A stretch of 64,000 nt of DNA from Prevotella sp. (GTDB lineage Bacteria > Bacteroidota > Bacteroidia > Bacteroidales > Bacteroidaceae), in the NCBI GenBank assembly GCA_017541365.1, contig JAFXZF010000005.1, positions 37,424 to 101,423 on the forward strand. The letters are read 5' to 3'. The notes beneath the pieces were generated by a model. The model made no database searches. It was not told where the DNA came from and saw only the letters and a list, made by a program, of their open reading frames with translations. This document shows positions 43,557 to 51,692 of this stretch, piece after piece. Every line of letters starts with the position of its first letter. Position 1 is the stretch's first letter. The position numbers and the translations under genes were made by a program.

Positions 43557-45596
43557 TTAAACTTTCAACTTTTTAATAAGAGTCAGAATATTCATCCCGT
43601 ATTCTCGTTTGTAGTTTACCGAGTCCATAATCTTCCTTACCAACAGTATCCCCAAGCCCCCTATCTCACGCTCCTCTGCTGGCAGTGTGGTATTGTCATC
43701 GTCTATCGCTGTAGGGTCGAAGAACATTCCGCTATCGGCAATCCTCACCATTACAGTGTCGCCATCCGACATCAGCCTCACCTCCACCGTTCCTTCGCTG
43801 TCTTTTGGGTAGGCATATTCTATCACGTTCACCACTGTCTCCTCCACAGCCAGTCGCAACTCCTTGTCCAGTGGACTGCCTATGTCGAGTTTTGCCATAG
43901 CCTGTTTCACAAATGCACTCAGCCTCTTAACCTCTTTTAAATCATTGGTGAGGGTCAGCGTCTCTGTCAGCATATCCTTGCTGTGTGAAGGTGTATAGCG
44001 TATAGCGAGCATGGTGAGGTCGTCATTCTGCTCTGCTCCGCCCCCCGCATAGTGGTAAACCTCCTCCACCATCCTGCTGAGCAACTCGCGGAGTCCTCCT
44101 CCCTCCGTTAGTTTCCCCAAGCTCCAGTTGGTGCTCAGGCGTTTCGCGGAGTTCCTCACTCCCTCCAGTCCAAACATCTTCCTTTCCCTATTCTTCGCTT
44201 CCGTCAGTCCATCGGTGTATAGGAAGATGGTACTCTCTGCATCTATCGTCGTTTCTTGTTCAGCATACCCCACATCACCAAACACCCCTATGGGCAGGTG
44301 AGCCTCCACCGTCAGCGGTTCCACTTCTCCCCGCCTCATAACTATGGGTGCATCGTGTCCGGCATTGCAGTACCTCAGCTTTCCCGTAGGCAGGTCGAGC
44401 ACTCCTATGAATAAGGTAACAAACATGTTGGTGTCATTCTTCTGACATGCCGACACATTGATGTGGTGCATTATGTTGGCAGGGTTGCTGTCATGAGTCG
44501 AGAAAGCACGGAACAGCGAATGTACCACAGCCATCAGCATCGCTGCTGCCACACCCTTTCCACTCACGTCGCCTATACAGAAGAAGAGTTGATCGTTGCG
44601 TATGTAGTAGTCATACAGGTCGCCTCCCACCTCGCGCACTGGCAATAGCTCGCCACACACCTCCACATCGTCCTGCCGATAGTAGCTGTCGGGCAACATA
44701 CTCTCCTGTATCCGCTTTGCCACACGAAGTTCGCTGTCTATGCGCTCTTTTTCCACGCTCACCATACGCAGTCGCTCCAGATGTCCACTTGTCCGCTGCA
44801 ATATAAACAACAACATTAGCAGCCCTGCCACTCCGGCTATGAACAGCAACAAACGCACTTTGCGTATATCTCTGAAGATGTCTTTCTCATAGCATACATT
44901 TATCATTGTCCAGTCAGCAGGACCAGCCACACGTTGGTAGAACACGTACATCGTCTCCCCCTTGCCATCAGTCATGATAACATCGCCGTTCTTTTCCTCG
45001 TCACTCTCCTTTATCGCCTTCACGCTGGTGAAGAAAGTACTGTCATCACCAAATATCAAGTTGTTTCCCTTAGAGAATAGGAAACTGCGCATAGAGTTGT
45101 ACTTCTTCTTGGAGTCTATCAGTTTCTTCAACCCCTCTATCTCCATGTCGGCATTTATTACAGCCACCACCCCTCCACTCTTGTCTCTCACGGGGGCGCT
45201 GTATGTCGTCACCATGGTGTGCGAGGCTTCATCGTCTATGTAAGGTTCACACCAATGGCTTCTCTGCGGGTAGTGGTGAGGCGAAAACTCTATGTAAGCT
45301 CTGCATATCACGGAGTTATGCTCCTCCATTTTTCTTACCAGTGCAGTCATCGAGTCTGGTCTGTTCAGGTTGCGTTGCACCACCCATGCCATGTTGTTTA
45401 CAGCCACCTCTACCTGTCTCATGTAGTCACTCGCCCTCAGACTCGACACCTTGGTCTCACGTTCAAAATAGCGCTCTGCCAATTCCTTTATGTTGGTATA
45501 CGCCGAGTAGTACATCACTCCCATGGCTAATTCCAGCAATATCGCTGCCACGAGAATGATGATAAAGTTGATATGGGTCCACAACTTTTTCTTCAT
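43557..45596 (-). CDS. Membrane sensor with SpoIIE phosphatase and RsbW-like kinase domains
   Basis: 679 residues from the ATG at 45594-45596. A first membrane helix (INFIIILVAAILLELAMGVMYY), an extracytoplasmic Cache-type sensor (about 40-275, ending WTMINVCYEKDI), a second helix (VRLLLFIAGVAGLLMLLFIL), a coiled linker, a PP2C/SpoIIE phosphatase (about 320-545; AKRIQESMLPDSYYRQDDVEVCG; FFCIGDVSGKGVAAAML; FLYTDGLTEAKN) and a C-terminal GHKL ATPase (about 560-679; LRLAVEETVVNVIEYAYP; IGGLGILLVRKIMD). It can in principle both phosphorylate and dephosphorylate the adjacent STAS protein in response to an external signal. The 33 codons upstream of this ATG overlap the promoter and are rejected. 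Confidence 0.9.
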   Translation of the reverse strand: MKKKLWTHINFIIILVAAILLELAMGVMYYSAYTNIKELAERYFERETKVSSLRASDYMRQVEVAVNNMAWVVQRNLNRPDSMTALVRKMEEHNSVICRAYIEFSPHHYPQRSHWCEPYIDDEASHTMVTTYSAPVRDKSGGVVAVINADMEIEGLKKLIDSKKKYNSMRSFLFSKGNNLIFGDDSTFFTSVKAIKESDEEKNGDVIMTDGKGETMYVFYQRVAGPADWTMINVCYEKDIFRDIRKVRLLLFIAGVAGLLMLLFILQRTSGHLERLRMVSVEKERIDSELRVAKRIQESMLPDSYYRQDDVEVCGELLPVREVGGDLYDYYIRNDQLFFCIGDVSGKGVAAAMLMAVVHSLFRAFSTHDSNPANIMHHINVSACQKNDTNMFVTLFIGVLDLPTGKLRYCNAGHDAPIVMRRGEVEPLTVEAHLPIGVFGDVGYAEQETTIDAESTIFLYTDGLTEAKNRERKMFGLEGVRNSAKRLSTNWSLGKLTEGGGLRELLSRMVEEVYHYAGGGAEQNDDLTMLAIRYTPSHSKDMLTETLTLTNDLKEVKRLSAFVKQAMAKLDIGSPLDKELRLAVEETVVNVIEYAYPKDSEGTVEVRLMSDGDTVMVRIADSGMFFDPTAIDDDNTTLPAEEREIGGLGILLVRKIMDSVNYKREYGMNILTLIKKLKV

Positions 45597-45606
45597 AATG
45601 ACCCGA

Positions 45607-45638
45607 CAAATGTAGTCATTATTTTTTTTTCTGCCAAA
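45607..45638 (-). promoter_or_regulatory. Promoter of the phosphatase-STAS-NRPS operon
   Basis: Minus-strand TTTG (45635-45638), 20 bases, TACATTTG (45607-45614). Predicted start of transcription is only about six bases before the ATG, so the message would be nearly leaderless. Confidence 0.7.
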
Positions 45639-45659
45639 TATATGAGAGAGATTTTTACA

Positions 45660-45751
45660 GATAGATGATAGATAATAGATGAGGAGGTCTCCCAAACGGG
45701 GGGACCTCCTTATCTATTATCTACAATCTATAATCTATTATCTATAATCTG
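45660..45751. repeat. ATAGATAATAGA repeats flanking a terminator
   Basis: GATAGATAATAGATG on one side and TATCTATTATCTACAATCTATAATCTATTATCTATAATC on the other flank the hairpin at 45682-45710. The flanks are themselves complementary and could extend the stem. They end at the cysK stop codon. Confidence 0.7.
45682..45710 (-). terminator. Terminator after cysK
   Basis: AGGAGGTCTCCC and GGGGGACCTCCT form a strong stem with an AAAC loop between cysK and the phosphatase gene, flanked by complementary AT-rich repeats. Confidence 0.7.
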
Positions 45752-45752
45752 A

Positions 45753-46697
45753 TTACAGTGGATACTCATCGAATGCGTAGAGCACTGTAGAGAGGTAGCG
45801 CTCGCCAGTGTCGGGGAGCAGTGCCACGATGGTCTTGCCCTTGTTCTCTGGGCGCTTGGCTATCTGTGCTGCTGCGAAGGCTGCTGCACCTGATGAGATG
45901 CCTACGAGCAGTCCTTCCTGCTGTGCCAACTGGCGACCTGTGCGGATGGCATCGTCATTGTCGATGTCGAGCACCTCGTCGATATATTCTGCGCCGTATG
46001 TCTTAGGCACGAAACCTGCGCCGATGCCCTGTATCTTGTGCGGACCGCTTGGCTTGCCGTTGAGCACTGCTGAGGTGGATGGTTCTACGGCATATACCTT
46101 GATGTCGGGGTTCTGCTCCTTGAGGTATTTTGCCACGCCTGATACGGTGCCACCGGTGCCTACGCCAGCTACGAAGATGTCAACCTTGCCGTCGGTCTGC
46201 TTCCATATCTCAGGGCCGGTGGTGGCATAGTGCTTAGCAGGGTTGGCGGGATTTTCAAACTGCTGCAGTATCACTGAGCCAGGGATGGAGTCACGCAGTT
46301 CGTTGGCAGCCTTGATAGCTCCTGCCATACCGTCCTTGCCTGATGTGAGGCGCACCTCGGCACCGTAAGCCTTGACGAGGTTGCGACGCTCCACGCTCAT
46401 GGTCTCAGGCATGGTGAGGATGAGGTGGTAGCCCTTTACGGCACTGACGAGAGCCAGTCCTACGCCCGTGTTGCCCGATGTGGGCTCGATGATGGTGGCA
46501 CCGGGCTTCAGTATGCCCTTTGCCTCAGCGTCCTCCACCATTGCGAGGGCTATGCGGTCTTTTACCGAACCACCAGGGTTGAAAAACTCCACCTTAGCGA
46601 TAACGGGTGTCTCTATACCTTGTGCCTTTGAAAATTTGTTGAGCTCGAGCAGCGGTGTGTTGCCGACAAGCTCTGTGAGTGATTTTGCGATTGCCAT
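45753..46697 (-). CDS. cysK: Cysteine synthase A (O-acetylserine sulfhydrylase)
   Basis: Makes cysteine from O-acetylserine and sulfide with pyridoxal phosphate. 314 residues, normal length. VGNTPLLELNKFSK, the PLP lysine in NPGGSVKDRIALAMVEDA (about residue 45), phosphate-binding TSGNTGVGLALV and GVGTGGTVSGVAKYL are intact. Promoter at 46751-46782. It sits downstream of metY, which also uses sulfide, with 113 bases and its own promoter between them. Confidence 0.96.
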   Translation of the reverse strand: MAIAKSLTELVGNTPLLELNKFSKAQGIETPVIAKVEFFNPGGSVKDRIALAMVEDAEAKGILKPGATIIEPTSGNTGVGLALVSAVKGYHLILTMPETMSVERRNLVKAYGAEVRLTSGKDGMAGAIKAANELRDSIPGSVILQQFENPANPAKHYATTGPEIWKQTDGKVDIFVAGVGTGGTVSGVAKYLKEQNPDIKVYAVEPSTSAVLNGKPSGPHKIQGIGAGFVPKTYGAEYIDEVLDIDNDDAIRTGRQLAQQEGLLVGISSGAAAFAAAQIAKRPENKGKTIVALLPDTGERYLSTVLYAFDEYPL

Positions 46698-46750
46698 ATT
46701 GTTAATTCCTTTTGTTATTTGGTTTACTGTTTATTTTATTTTCCCGGATG

Positions 46751-46782
46751 CAAAGGTACGAACTTTCTCGCACCCATGCAAT
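46751..46782 (-). promoter_or_regulatory. Promoter of cysK
   Basis: Minus-strand TACCTTTG (46751-46758) with an ATTG element 20 bases upstream (46779-46782). Confidence 0.65.
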
Positions 46783-46810
46783 AACAAACTTATGTTATTT
46801 TTCTTTTAAA

Positions 46811-48103
46811 CTACACATTGCTCAGTGCTTGGTCTATGTCGGCTATGATGTCGTCGATATGCTCCACGCCGATGGAGAGGCGCACGGTAGAAGGCGTGAT
46901 GTGCTGGTCGGCAAGTTCCTCTGGCGACAGTTGTGAGTGGGTGGTGGTGTATGGGTGTATCACCAGCGACTTCACATCGGCCACATTGGCGAGGAGAGAG
47001 AATATCTTGAGCGAGTCGATAAACTTCCAAGCCTCCTCTTGTCCGCCCTTTATCTCGAAGGTGAAGATAGATGCTGCGCCCTGTGGGAAGAGTTTCTTGT
47101 AGATTTCGTGGTCAGGGTGTGACTCTACTGCAGGATGGTTAACCTTTGCCACCTTGGGGTGATTCTTTAGATAATCAACTACCTTCAGTGCATTCTCCAC
47201 ATGGCGCTCTATGCGCAGTGGCAGCGACTCAGTACCCTGAAGCAGTATCCACGCGTTGAAGGGTGAGATGGTAGAACCTGTGTCTCTGAGCAGCACGGCG
47301 CGGATGCGAGTGACGAAGGCTGCAGCTCCTGCTACGTCGGCAAACACTGCACCATGGTATGAGGGCTCGGGTTTGGCAAGGGTAGGGAACTTGTCAGCGT
47401 TAGCCTTCCAGTCAAACTTGCCGCCATCGACTATCACACCGCCGAGTGATGAGCCGTGACCGCCTATGAACTTAGTGGCAGAGTGTACCACGATGTCTGC
47501 ACCATGCTCCAATGGGCGATAGATGATAGGTGCAAAGGTGTTGTCAACTATCACGGGGATGTGGTGTCTGTGTGCTATCTCTGCTATAGGTTCGAGGTTG
47601 AGCACGTCGGAGTTAGGGTTGCCCAGTGTCTCGAAATAGAACACCTTGGTGTTGGGGCGGATAGCCTTCTCTATCTCGTCAAGATTGCGAGGGTCAACGA
47701 TGGTGTGCTCTACGCCCTGACCAGCAAGAGTGTGGGTGATGAGGTTGTACGAACCGCCATAGATGTTCTTGGCTGCTACGATGTGGTCGCCAGCGAGCGC
47801 TATGTTCTGCAGGGCGTAGGTGATGGCAGCTGCACCGCTTGCTACTGCAAGACCAGCTACACCGCCTTCGAGGGCTGCTATGCGGTCTTCAAACACTCCC
47901 TGGGTGGAGTTGGTGAGGCGACCGTAAATGTTGCCTGCATCACGAAGACCGAAACGGTCGGCAGCGTGTTCGGAGTTGCGGAACACATACGAGGTGGTCT
48001 GGTAAATAGGCACTGCACGTGCATCAGATGCTGGATCTGCTACTTCCTGTCCTACGTGGAGGGCAAGGGTTTCTGCATGAAGTTTCTTTGTTTCTTTACT
48101 CAT
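46811..48103 (-). CDS. metY: O-acetylhomoserine sulfhydrylase
   Basis: PLP enzyme of the Cys/Met metabolism family making homocysteine from O-acetylhomoserine and sulfide. 430 residues, typical of MetY and longer than MetB/MetC. Visible: ALHVGQEVADPASDARAVPIYQTTSYVF, FGLRDAGNIYGRLTNST, VDNTFAPIIYRPLEHGAD, the PLP lysine in VHSATKFIGGHG (about residue 207) and SPFNAWILLQGTESLPLR. Its leader begins with a 16-base-pair inverted repeat at the transcription start. Confidence 0.93.
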   Translation of the reverse strand: MSKETKKLHAETLALHVGQEVADPASDARAVPIYQTTSYVFRNSEHAADRFGLRDAGNIYGRLTNSTQGVFEDRIAALEGGVAGLAVASGAAAITYALQNIALAGDHIVAAKNIYGGSYNLITHTLAGQGVEHTIVDPRNLDEIEKAIRPNTKVFYFETLGNPNSDVLNLEPIAEIAHRHHIPVIVDNTFAPIIYRPLEHGADIVVHSATKFIGGHGSSLGGVIVDGGKFDWKANADKFPTLAKPEPSYHGAVFADVAGAAAFVTRIRAVLLRDTGSTISPFNAWILLQGTESLPLRIERHVENALKVVDYLKNHPKVAKVNHPAVESHPDHEIYKKLFPQGAASIFTFEIKGGQEEAWKFIDSLKIFSLLANVADVKSLVIHPYTTTHSQLSPEELADQHITPSTVRLSIGVEHIDDIIADIDQALSNV

Positions 48104-48202
48104 TGTCTAATTCCTTTCTTTTTTATTTGTTATTTACCTTTTTTTGTTTGTTATTATTTTTAAAAACAATGGCGTTGTTTTGATTTCAGAGTGACAAACG
48201 AG

Positions 48203-48270
48203 TTTGCACTCAGAAAATAGTGAACGTCACTCCAGTGGTGCGCGTCTCTGATTTTCTGAGTGCAAAATTA
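48203..48270 (-). promoter_or_regulatory. metY promoter and leader inverted repeat
   Basis: TTTGCACTCAGAAAAT (48203-48218) and ATTTTCTGAGTGCAAA (48251-48266) form a perfect 16-base-pair inverted repeat with a 32-base loop. On the minus strand, the -7 box TAATTTTG (48263-48270) overlaps one arm, so the message would start inside the stem. It could be an operator pair or a 5' RNA hairpin controlling metY. No known SAM-riboswitch core is visible. Confidence 0.6.
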
Positions 48271-48287
48271 CTACCATGTAGCAATAT

Positions 48288-48346
48288 CTTCCAAGAAAAC
48301 TTGTGTAATTCAGAAAAACTTTCTAACATTTATCGCTTCTTGGAAG
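48288..48346. other. Second inverted repeat upstream of metY
   Basis: CTTCCAAGAA (48288-48297) and TTCTTGGAAG (48337-48346), 10 perfect pairs across 39 bases, extendable with mismatches to ATAT on both ends. Lies immediately upstream of the metY promoter, possibly a regulator site. The rest of the 48104-48456 gap holds no gene. Confidence 0.45.
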
Positions 48347-48392
48347 AAATATCTAAAAAAATAGAATCTGTGTTGTGTTTAAGTAAAAAGAA

Positions 48393-48431
48393 AAAGGGTT
48401 CAAAACCACATACGATGGCTTTGAACCCTTT
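48393..48431 (-). terminator. Terminator after the lipoprotein genes
   Basis: AAAGGGTTCAAA and TTTGAACCCTTT form a perfect 12-base-pair stem; on the minus strand it is followed by TTCTTTTT. Confidence 0.8.
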
Positions 48432-48456
48432 ATTGCTTTATTAAATCCTAAGGTCT

Positions 48457-49215
48457 TTAATTGAAGAAGTAGTAAACCCAAGTATTGCTTGTGCTTGTCT
48501 TGACGATGTAATCATAGCTACTTACGGAATAGCCGCCCCAAGTGCTGTATGTGTTTGCAGAGGCTGTTCCTATCAGGTTCTGGCAGGCAGCATCCTTGTA
48601 GAGTTTTATCTGCCCGCTGTCTGTAGTCTTTTTGTAGTAGTGGAACAGCGTTTGGCTGGTAAATTGGCTTGTTTTTGGCATGGTGATATACGCACCGTTG
48701 GCTTTCTCGATGTTTGTAACTACGTTGTCTTCATACTCAGTGGGTATCTCCGTGCTATAACTGCTGAGTACCATATTGTACGTCATATCATAGTCGTTGA
48801 TAAGCTTCATGGCTTCGCTTGACAGAGAGTTAATTCTGTACGTAGCGCTGGTGTGTGTATCATTGAATACGATATTTATATAGCCCTTTGATGAGTCAAA
48901 AGTGTAGGTGAACTGCCCATTATGAGCATACACTGCCGTGGTGCTGTTCATCTTGATGTAGCCCTTGCCGCTGGGTGCAAAGACAAGTTTGGTAATGATG
49001 CTGCTTCCGCTTACGCCAGCCCATGTGCCATACAAGGAGTAAGCATCAGAGCTATCACCTCCACCATCGCTATCACTGTCATCATCGTCATAACCATAAT
49101 AGCCATTGCTATCACTGCCACCATCTCCTCCGCCACAGGCGGTGAAGAGGAGGGAAGTGGTGGCGCACAGGGCAACCGCCATCAGTGCGCCAATCCATTT
49201 CTTCATTATCTTCAT
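48457..49215 (-). CDS. Lipoprotein of unknown function, lipocalin-like
   Basis: 252 residues. Signal peptide and lipobox (LLFTACGGG), then a Gly/Ser/Asp-rich tether (YYGYDDDDSDSDGGGDSSDA), then a domain starting LYGTWAGVSGSS with KLVFAPSGKGYIKMNS and FTYTFDSSKGYINIVF, the strand order of lipocalin-like DUFs common on Bacteroidales lipoproteins. The acidic tether should hold the domain off the membrane. It lies 24 bases after another lipoprotein gene of similar design. Confidence 0.7.
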   Translation of the reverse strand: MKIMKKWIGALMAVALCATTSLLFTACGGGDGGSDSNGYYGYDDDDSDSDGGGDSSDAYSLYGTWAGVSGSSIITKLVFAPSGKGYIKMNSTTAVYAHNGQFTYTFDSSKGYINIVFNDTHTSATYRINSLSSEAMKLINDYDMTYNMVLSSYSTEIPTEYEDNVVTNIEKANGAYITMPKTSQFTSQTLFHYYKKTTDSGQIKLYKDAACQNLIGTASANTYSTWGGYSVSSYDYIVKTSTSNTWVYYFFN

Positions 49216-49239
49216 GTCAGAATTGATGTTAAATTAGTA

Positions 49240-50451
49240 TTACCACTCCCAAGTGAATGTCTTGGTTGATGTAGAACCATTGCTGTCTGTACGGATATTA
49301 GTTGCAGCTGTAACCCTGCCAGCACCATCAAGCGTGTAGGTGTTGGTAAAGGTAGAACTACCATATACTACATAGAGTGGCAGGTGTTTGTTAGGCTTAC
49401 CGAAAGCACCAAATGCAAACTGGTCACTGATATCACAGTCAATATGCATAAGATGGTCGAACTCCATGATACCACCTACGTTGTTAATCTTACTCTGAGA
49501 ACTTGTTTCGTAATAGATAGTTGCATACAGCTCATTATGCGTTAAGACATCATTTTCCCATCCAAGTTCGTATGCCTTTACAAGGTCGCCGTCAGAGTAT
49601 TCAAAGTTGTATCCCCAACTCTTCACGCCGTTTCTGTAGGCAACGATGTTTGTTATCTGTTCATCGGAGTTGTAGGTGTAGTCTATTTTGTTTGCTCTGC
49701 CTTTACTATCAGTGTAGCTATATGTGCTGATGTATCCGTTGCTGCCTATTGTTGCAACAATTCTTCTTATTATAGAGCCGTCAGCTTTGTCGATACTTTG
49801 GAATACTATGGTGCTACCCGCACTATAGTCTGTCGTGGCATAAGATGCACTATTATAATCAGCATAATCCACTCGAGTAATAAATCCTTTACTGTCATAG
49901 GTGTAATTCCAAGTTTCAGTATATCCAGATGAAGTATAGGTAAACTTCTTCACCAGATTATCGCCAAACACCCTCTTTGCTCCTTGGAAAGTTCCCGTGC
50001 CAGATGATGGTGTGTCGCCGCCAGTGTCGCTGCTGCCACCGCTAACCCTTGTGAAGTTGAGAGTTCTTGAAGGATTGTTTGTCGTGGCTGTGAAGCTGTT
50101 GCTCGTTACATTGCTGATAGTAGCAGAACTTGGTGCGCCCTCAGTGTCGCCACTAATCCAGTTCATATAGAAAGTGCTGCCAGATAATGACCATGTAAAT
50201 GTACCGCTTGCCGATACATTGCCAGAAGAGTTGATTTCCTGCCACAAACCTGTGCCGTCACTATTTAGTGTCAATGAAGTTGTTCGAGAAGAATTTGAGG
50301 CAGTCCATGTTCCGACAAGTGTTGTAGGGTTGCTTCCGCTACCGCCGCCGCTGGATGTACTACCGTCGCCATCGTCACCGCATGAGGTAAGTGTTACAGC
50401 TGTAAAAGTCATTGCTAAGAGAGCCATTAGGCTTAGTATATACTTTTTCAT
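49240..50451 (-). CDS. Lipoprotein with lipocalin-like and DUF4595/YD-like domains
   Basis: 403 residues. Lipobox LTSCGDD, Ser/Gly linker, a lipocalin-like domain (about 45-130: LVGTWTASNSS ... GTGLWQEINSSGNVSASGTFTWSLSG), a second Ser/Gly linker, and a C-terminal region with repeating tyrosine motifs (WNYTYDSKGFITRVDYAD; YTYNSDEQITNIV; FEYSDGDLVKAYELGW; NTYTLDGAGRVTAATN) as in DUF4595 proteins. Probably outer-membrane anchored. Forms a pair with the gene at 48457. Confidence 0.72.
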   Translation of the reverse strand: MKKYILSLMALLAMTFTAVTLTSCGDDGDGSTSSGGGSGSNPTTLVGTWTASNSSRTTSLTLNSDGTGLWQEINSSGNVSASGTFTWSLSGSTFYMNWISGDTEGAPSSATISNVTSNSFTATTNNPSRTLNFTRVSGGSSDTGGDTPSSGTGTFQGAKRVFGDNLVKKFTYTSSGYTETWNYTYDSKGFITRVDYADYNSASYATTDYSAGSTIVFQSIDKADGSIIRRIVATIGSNGYISTYSYTDSKGRANKIDYTYNSDEQITNIVAYRNGVKSWGYNFEYSDGDLVKAYELGWENDVLTHNELYATIYYETSSQSKINNVGGIMEFDHLMHIDCDISDQFAFGAFGKPNKHLPLYVVYGSSTFTNTYTLDGAGRVTAATNIRTDSNGSTSTKTFTWEW

Positions 50452-50600
50452 AGTTGTTGCAATTGTTTTTAGGTGTAAGTGCTATCAATCCCTTCGCTCC
50501 CTTATTAAGGCATGACACGCATTTTTCCTTCGATAGGAATCATCGAGACTGATAGCACAAACGGTTCGGTTATGAGAAAAATTTGTAATGGGGTTAGCTG

Positions 50601-51158
50601 TTAGAGTTTGAACTTGTAGCCCAGTGTAATCTGGAATACGCTGTTCTTGTTGCTTCGGTTACCATTCTTGTTGCCCTTGGTAACACCGATGTTGTAACGA
50701 GCATCGAGTACGAAGTTCTGGTACTCATATGATGCGCCAACAGGAATAGAGAGGTCGAAGCCCTTCATGTTGTCCTTAATGTCATGATCTCCATCTTTTG
50801 CAGAAAGGAGGATACCTGGCTGTACACCAGCCTTCATTGCCAAGCCTTTATAAACGTAGTAGTTGGCAAGGATAGGAATGTTCAAGTAGTTGAGCTTTAC
50901 CTTGTCGTCTTCATCCTTGAAACCGCATCCCTGCATAGAGAACATCACACCAGCTGAAACACCAAACTTCTCAGCAACACCATATTCTGCCACAGCGCCA
51001 GCTACGAGACCAACTTTTGCCTTGGTATCGTTCCAATCGGTAACACTTGAGATGTTGATACCTACGGTAGGAGCAATAGAAATCTGGCCTACCTCATTCT
51101 GAGCGTTCATGCTGACAGACATTAACATTGCTGCAGCTGCTAAAAATAACTTTTTCAT
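50601..51158 (-). CDS. Outer-membrane beta-barrel protein (PorT-like family)
   Basis: 185 residues. Signal peptide MKKLFLAAAAMLMSVSMNAQ, then eight or so amphipathic strands (ISIAPTVGINISSVT; VGLVAGAVAEYGV; KFGVSAGVMFSMQG; LNYLNIPILANYYVY; GLAMKAGVQPGILL) ending in VFQITLGYKFKL, a membrane-insertion strand. Common small barrel family in Bacteroidetes. It lies just downstream of a structured leader RNA with a terminator and has no other visible promoter. Confidence 0.85.
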   Translation of the reverse strand: MKKLFLAAAAMLMSVSMNAQNEVGQISIAPTVGINISSVTDWNDTKAKVGLVAGAVAEYGVAEKFGVSAGVMFSMQGCGFKDEDDKVKLNYLNIPILANYYVYKGLAMKAGVQPGILLSAKDGDHDIKDNMKGFDLSIPVGASYEYQNFVLDARYNIGVTKGNKNGNRSNKNSVFQITLGYKFKL

Positions 51159-51237
51159 AATATTGAATTTTTTGTTTGTCTGTTGACACCCCTAAATCAG
51201 ACGGGTTTAGGTTTTGGTTACCTTGATACTTACAAAC

Positions 51238-51513
51238 AAAAAAAGGCGCAGGTGTCTGTTCTTCTGTCTATCCTGGACTCGTAGGCTCTCGCATTGCCCT
51301 CATCACACAGGATAGACAACGCAGTTAGCCCACGCCAGTACGAACTATATATATGTATATACGGAAACGTACCACGTAGACGTCTCGGTTGTCATCTGTC
51401 TGCTGTGATGAATGGAATTTGCGAGATTCACGAGTCACAACGACAGACGTTCGAAAACGTCTCTTCTTATCAATAAGACCGCCCGCTGCCCTCCAAGGAG
51501 AGCTAACTTGCGA
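51238..51513 (-). ncRNA. Structured leader RNA or small RNA, copy 2
   Basis: Nested stems GGCG (51245-51248) with CGCC (51333-51336) and, inside, TGTCTATCCTG (51265-51275) with CAGGATAGACA (51308-51318), 11 perfect pairs; on the minus strand it finishes in TTTTTTTGTTT. The loop holds AGGGCAAT and GCCTACG, matching copy 1 (14708-15121), as does GGCGTGGG before the stems. A further hairpin, AGACGTT-TTCG-AACGTCT, lies nearer the 5' end. The gap 51159-51692 holds this element, its promoter and the Lrp promoter, and no gene. Confidence 0.65.
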
Positions 51514-51518
51514 TGTTG

Positions 51519-51550
51519 CAAATTTAAAGACTTTTTTTCATACTCCCAAA
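51519..51550 (-). promoter_or_regulatory. Promoter of structured RNA copy 2
   Basis: Minus-strand TTTG (51547-51550), 20 bases, TAAATTTG (51519-51526). Confidence 0.65.
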
Positions 51551-51600
51551 TTTTTTGTCAAAAAAGTTTAATTAAGGTGTAGAAAATCATTACTTTTTCT

Positions 51601-51608
51601 TAACTTTG
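51601..51608 (+). promoter_or_regulatory. -7 box of the Lrp-family gene
   Basis: TAACTTTG followed by the Lrp-family gene 85 bases downstream; no convincing -33 element. The leader contains a TTTTAATCTTTTAATTCTTTAATC repeat. Confidence 0.45.
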
Positions 51609-51692
51609 CATTATTCTTAGAATAAACAACTGTATTTTCCTTGAATAATAGAACATGTTTTAATCTTTTAATTCTTTAATCTTGACATCACT

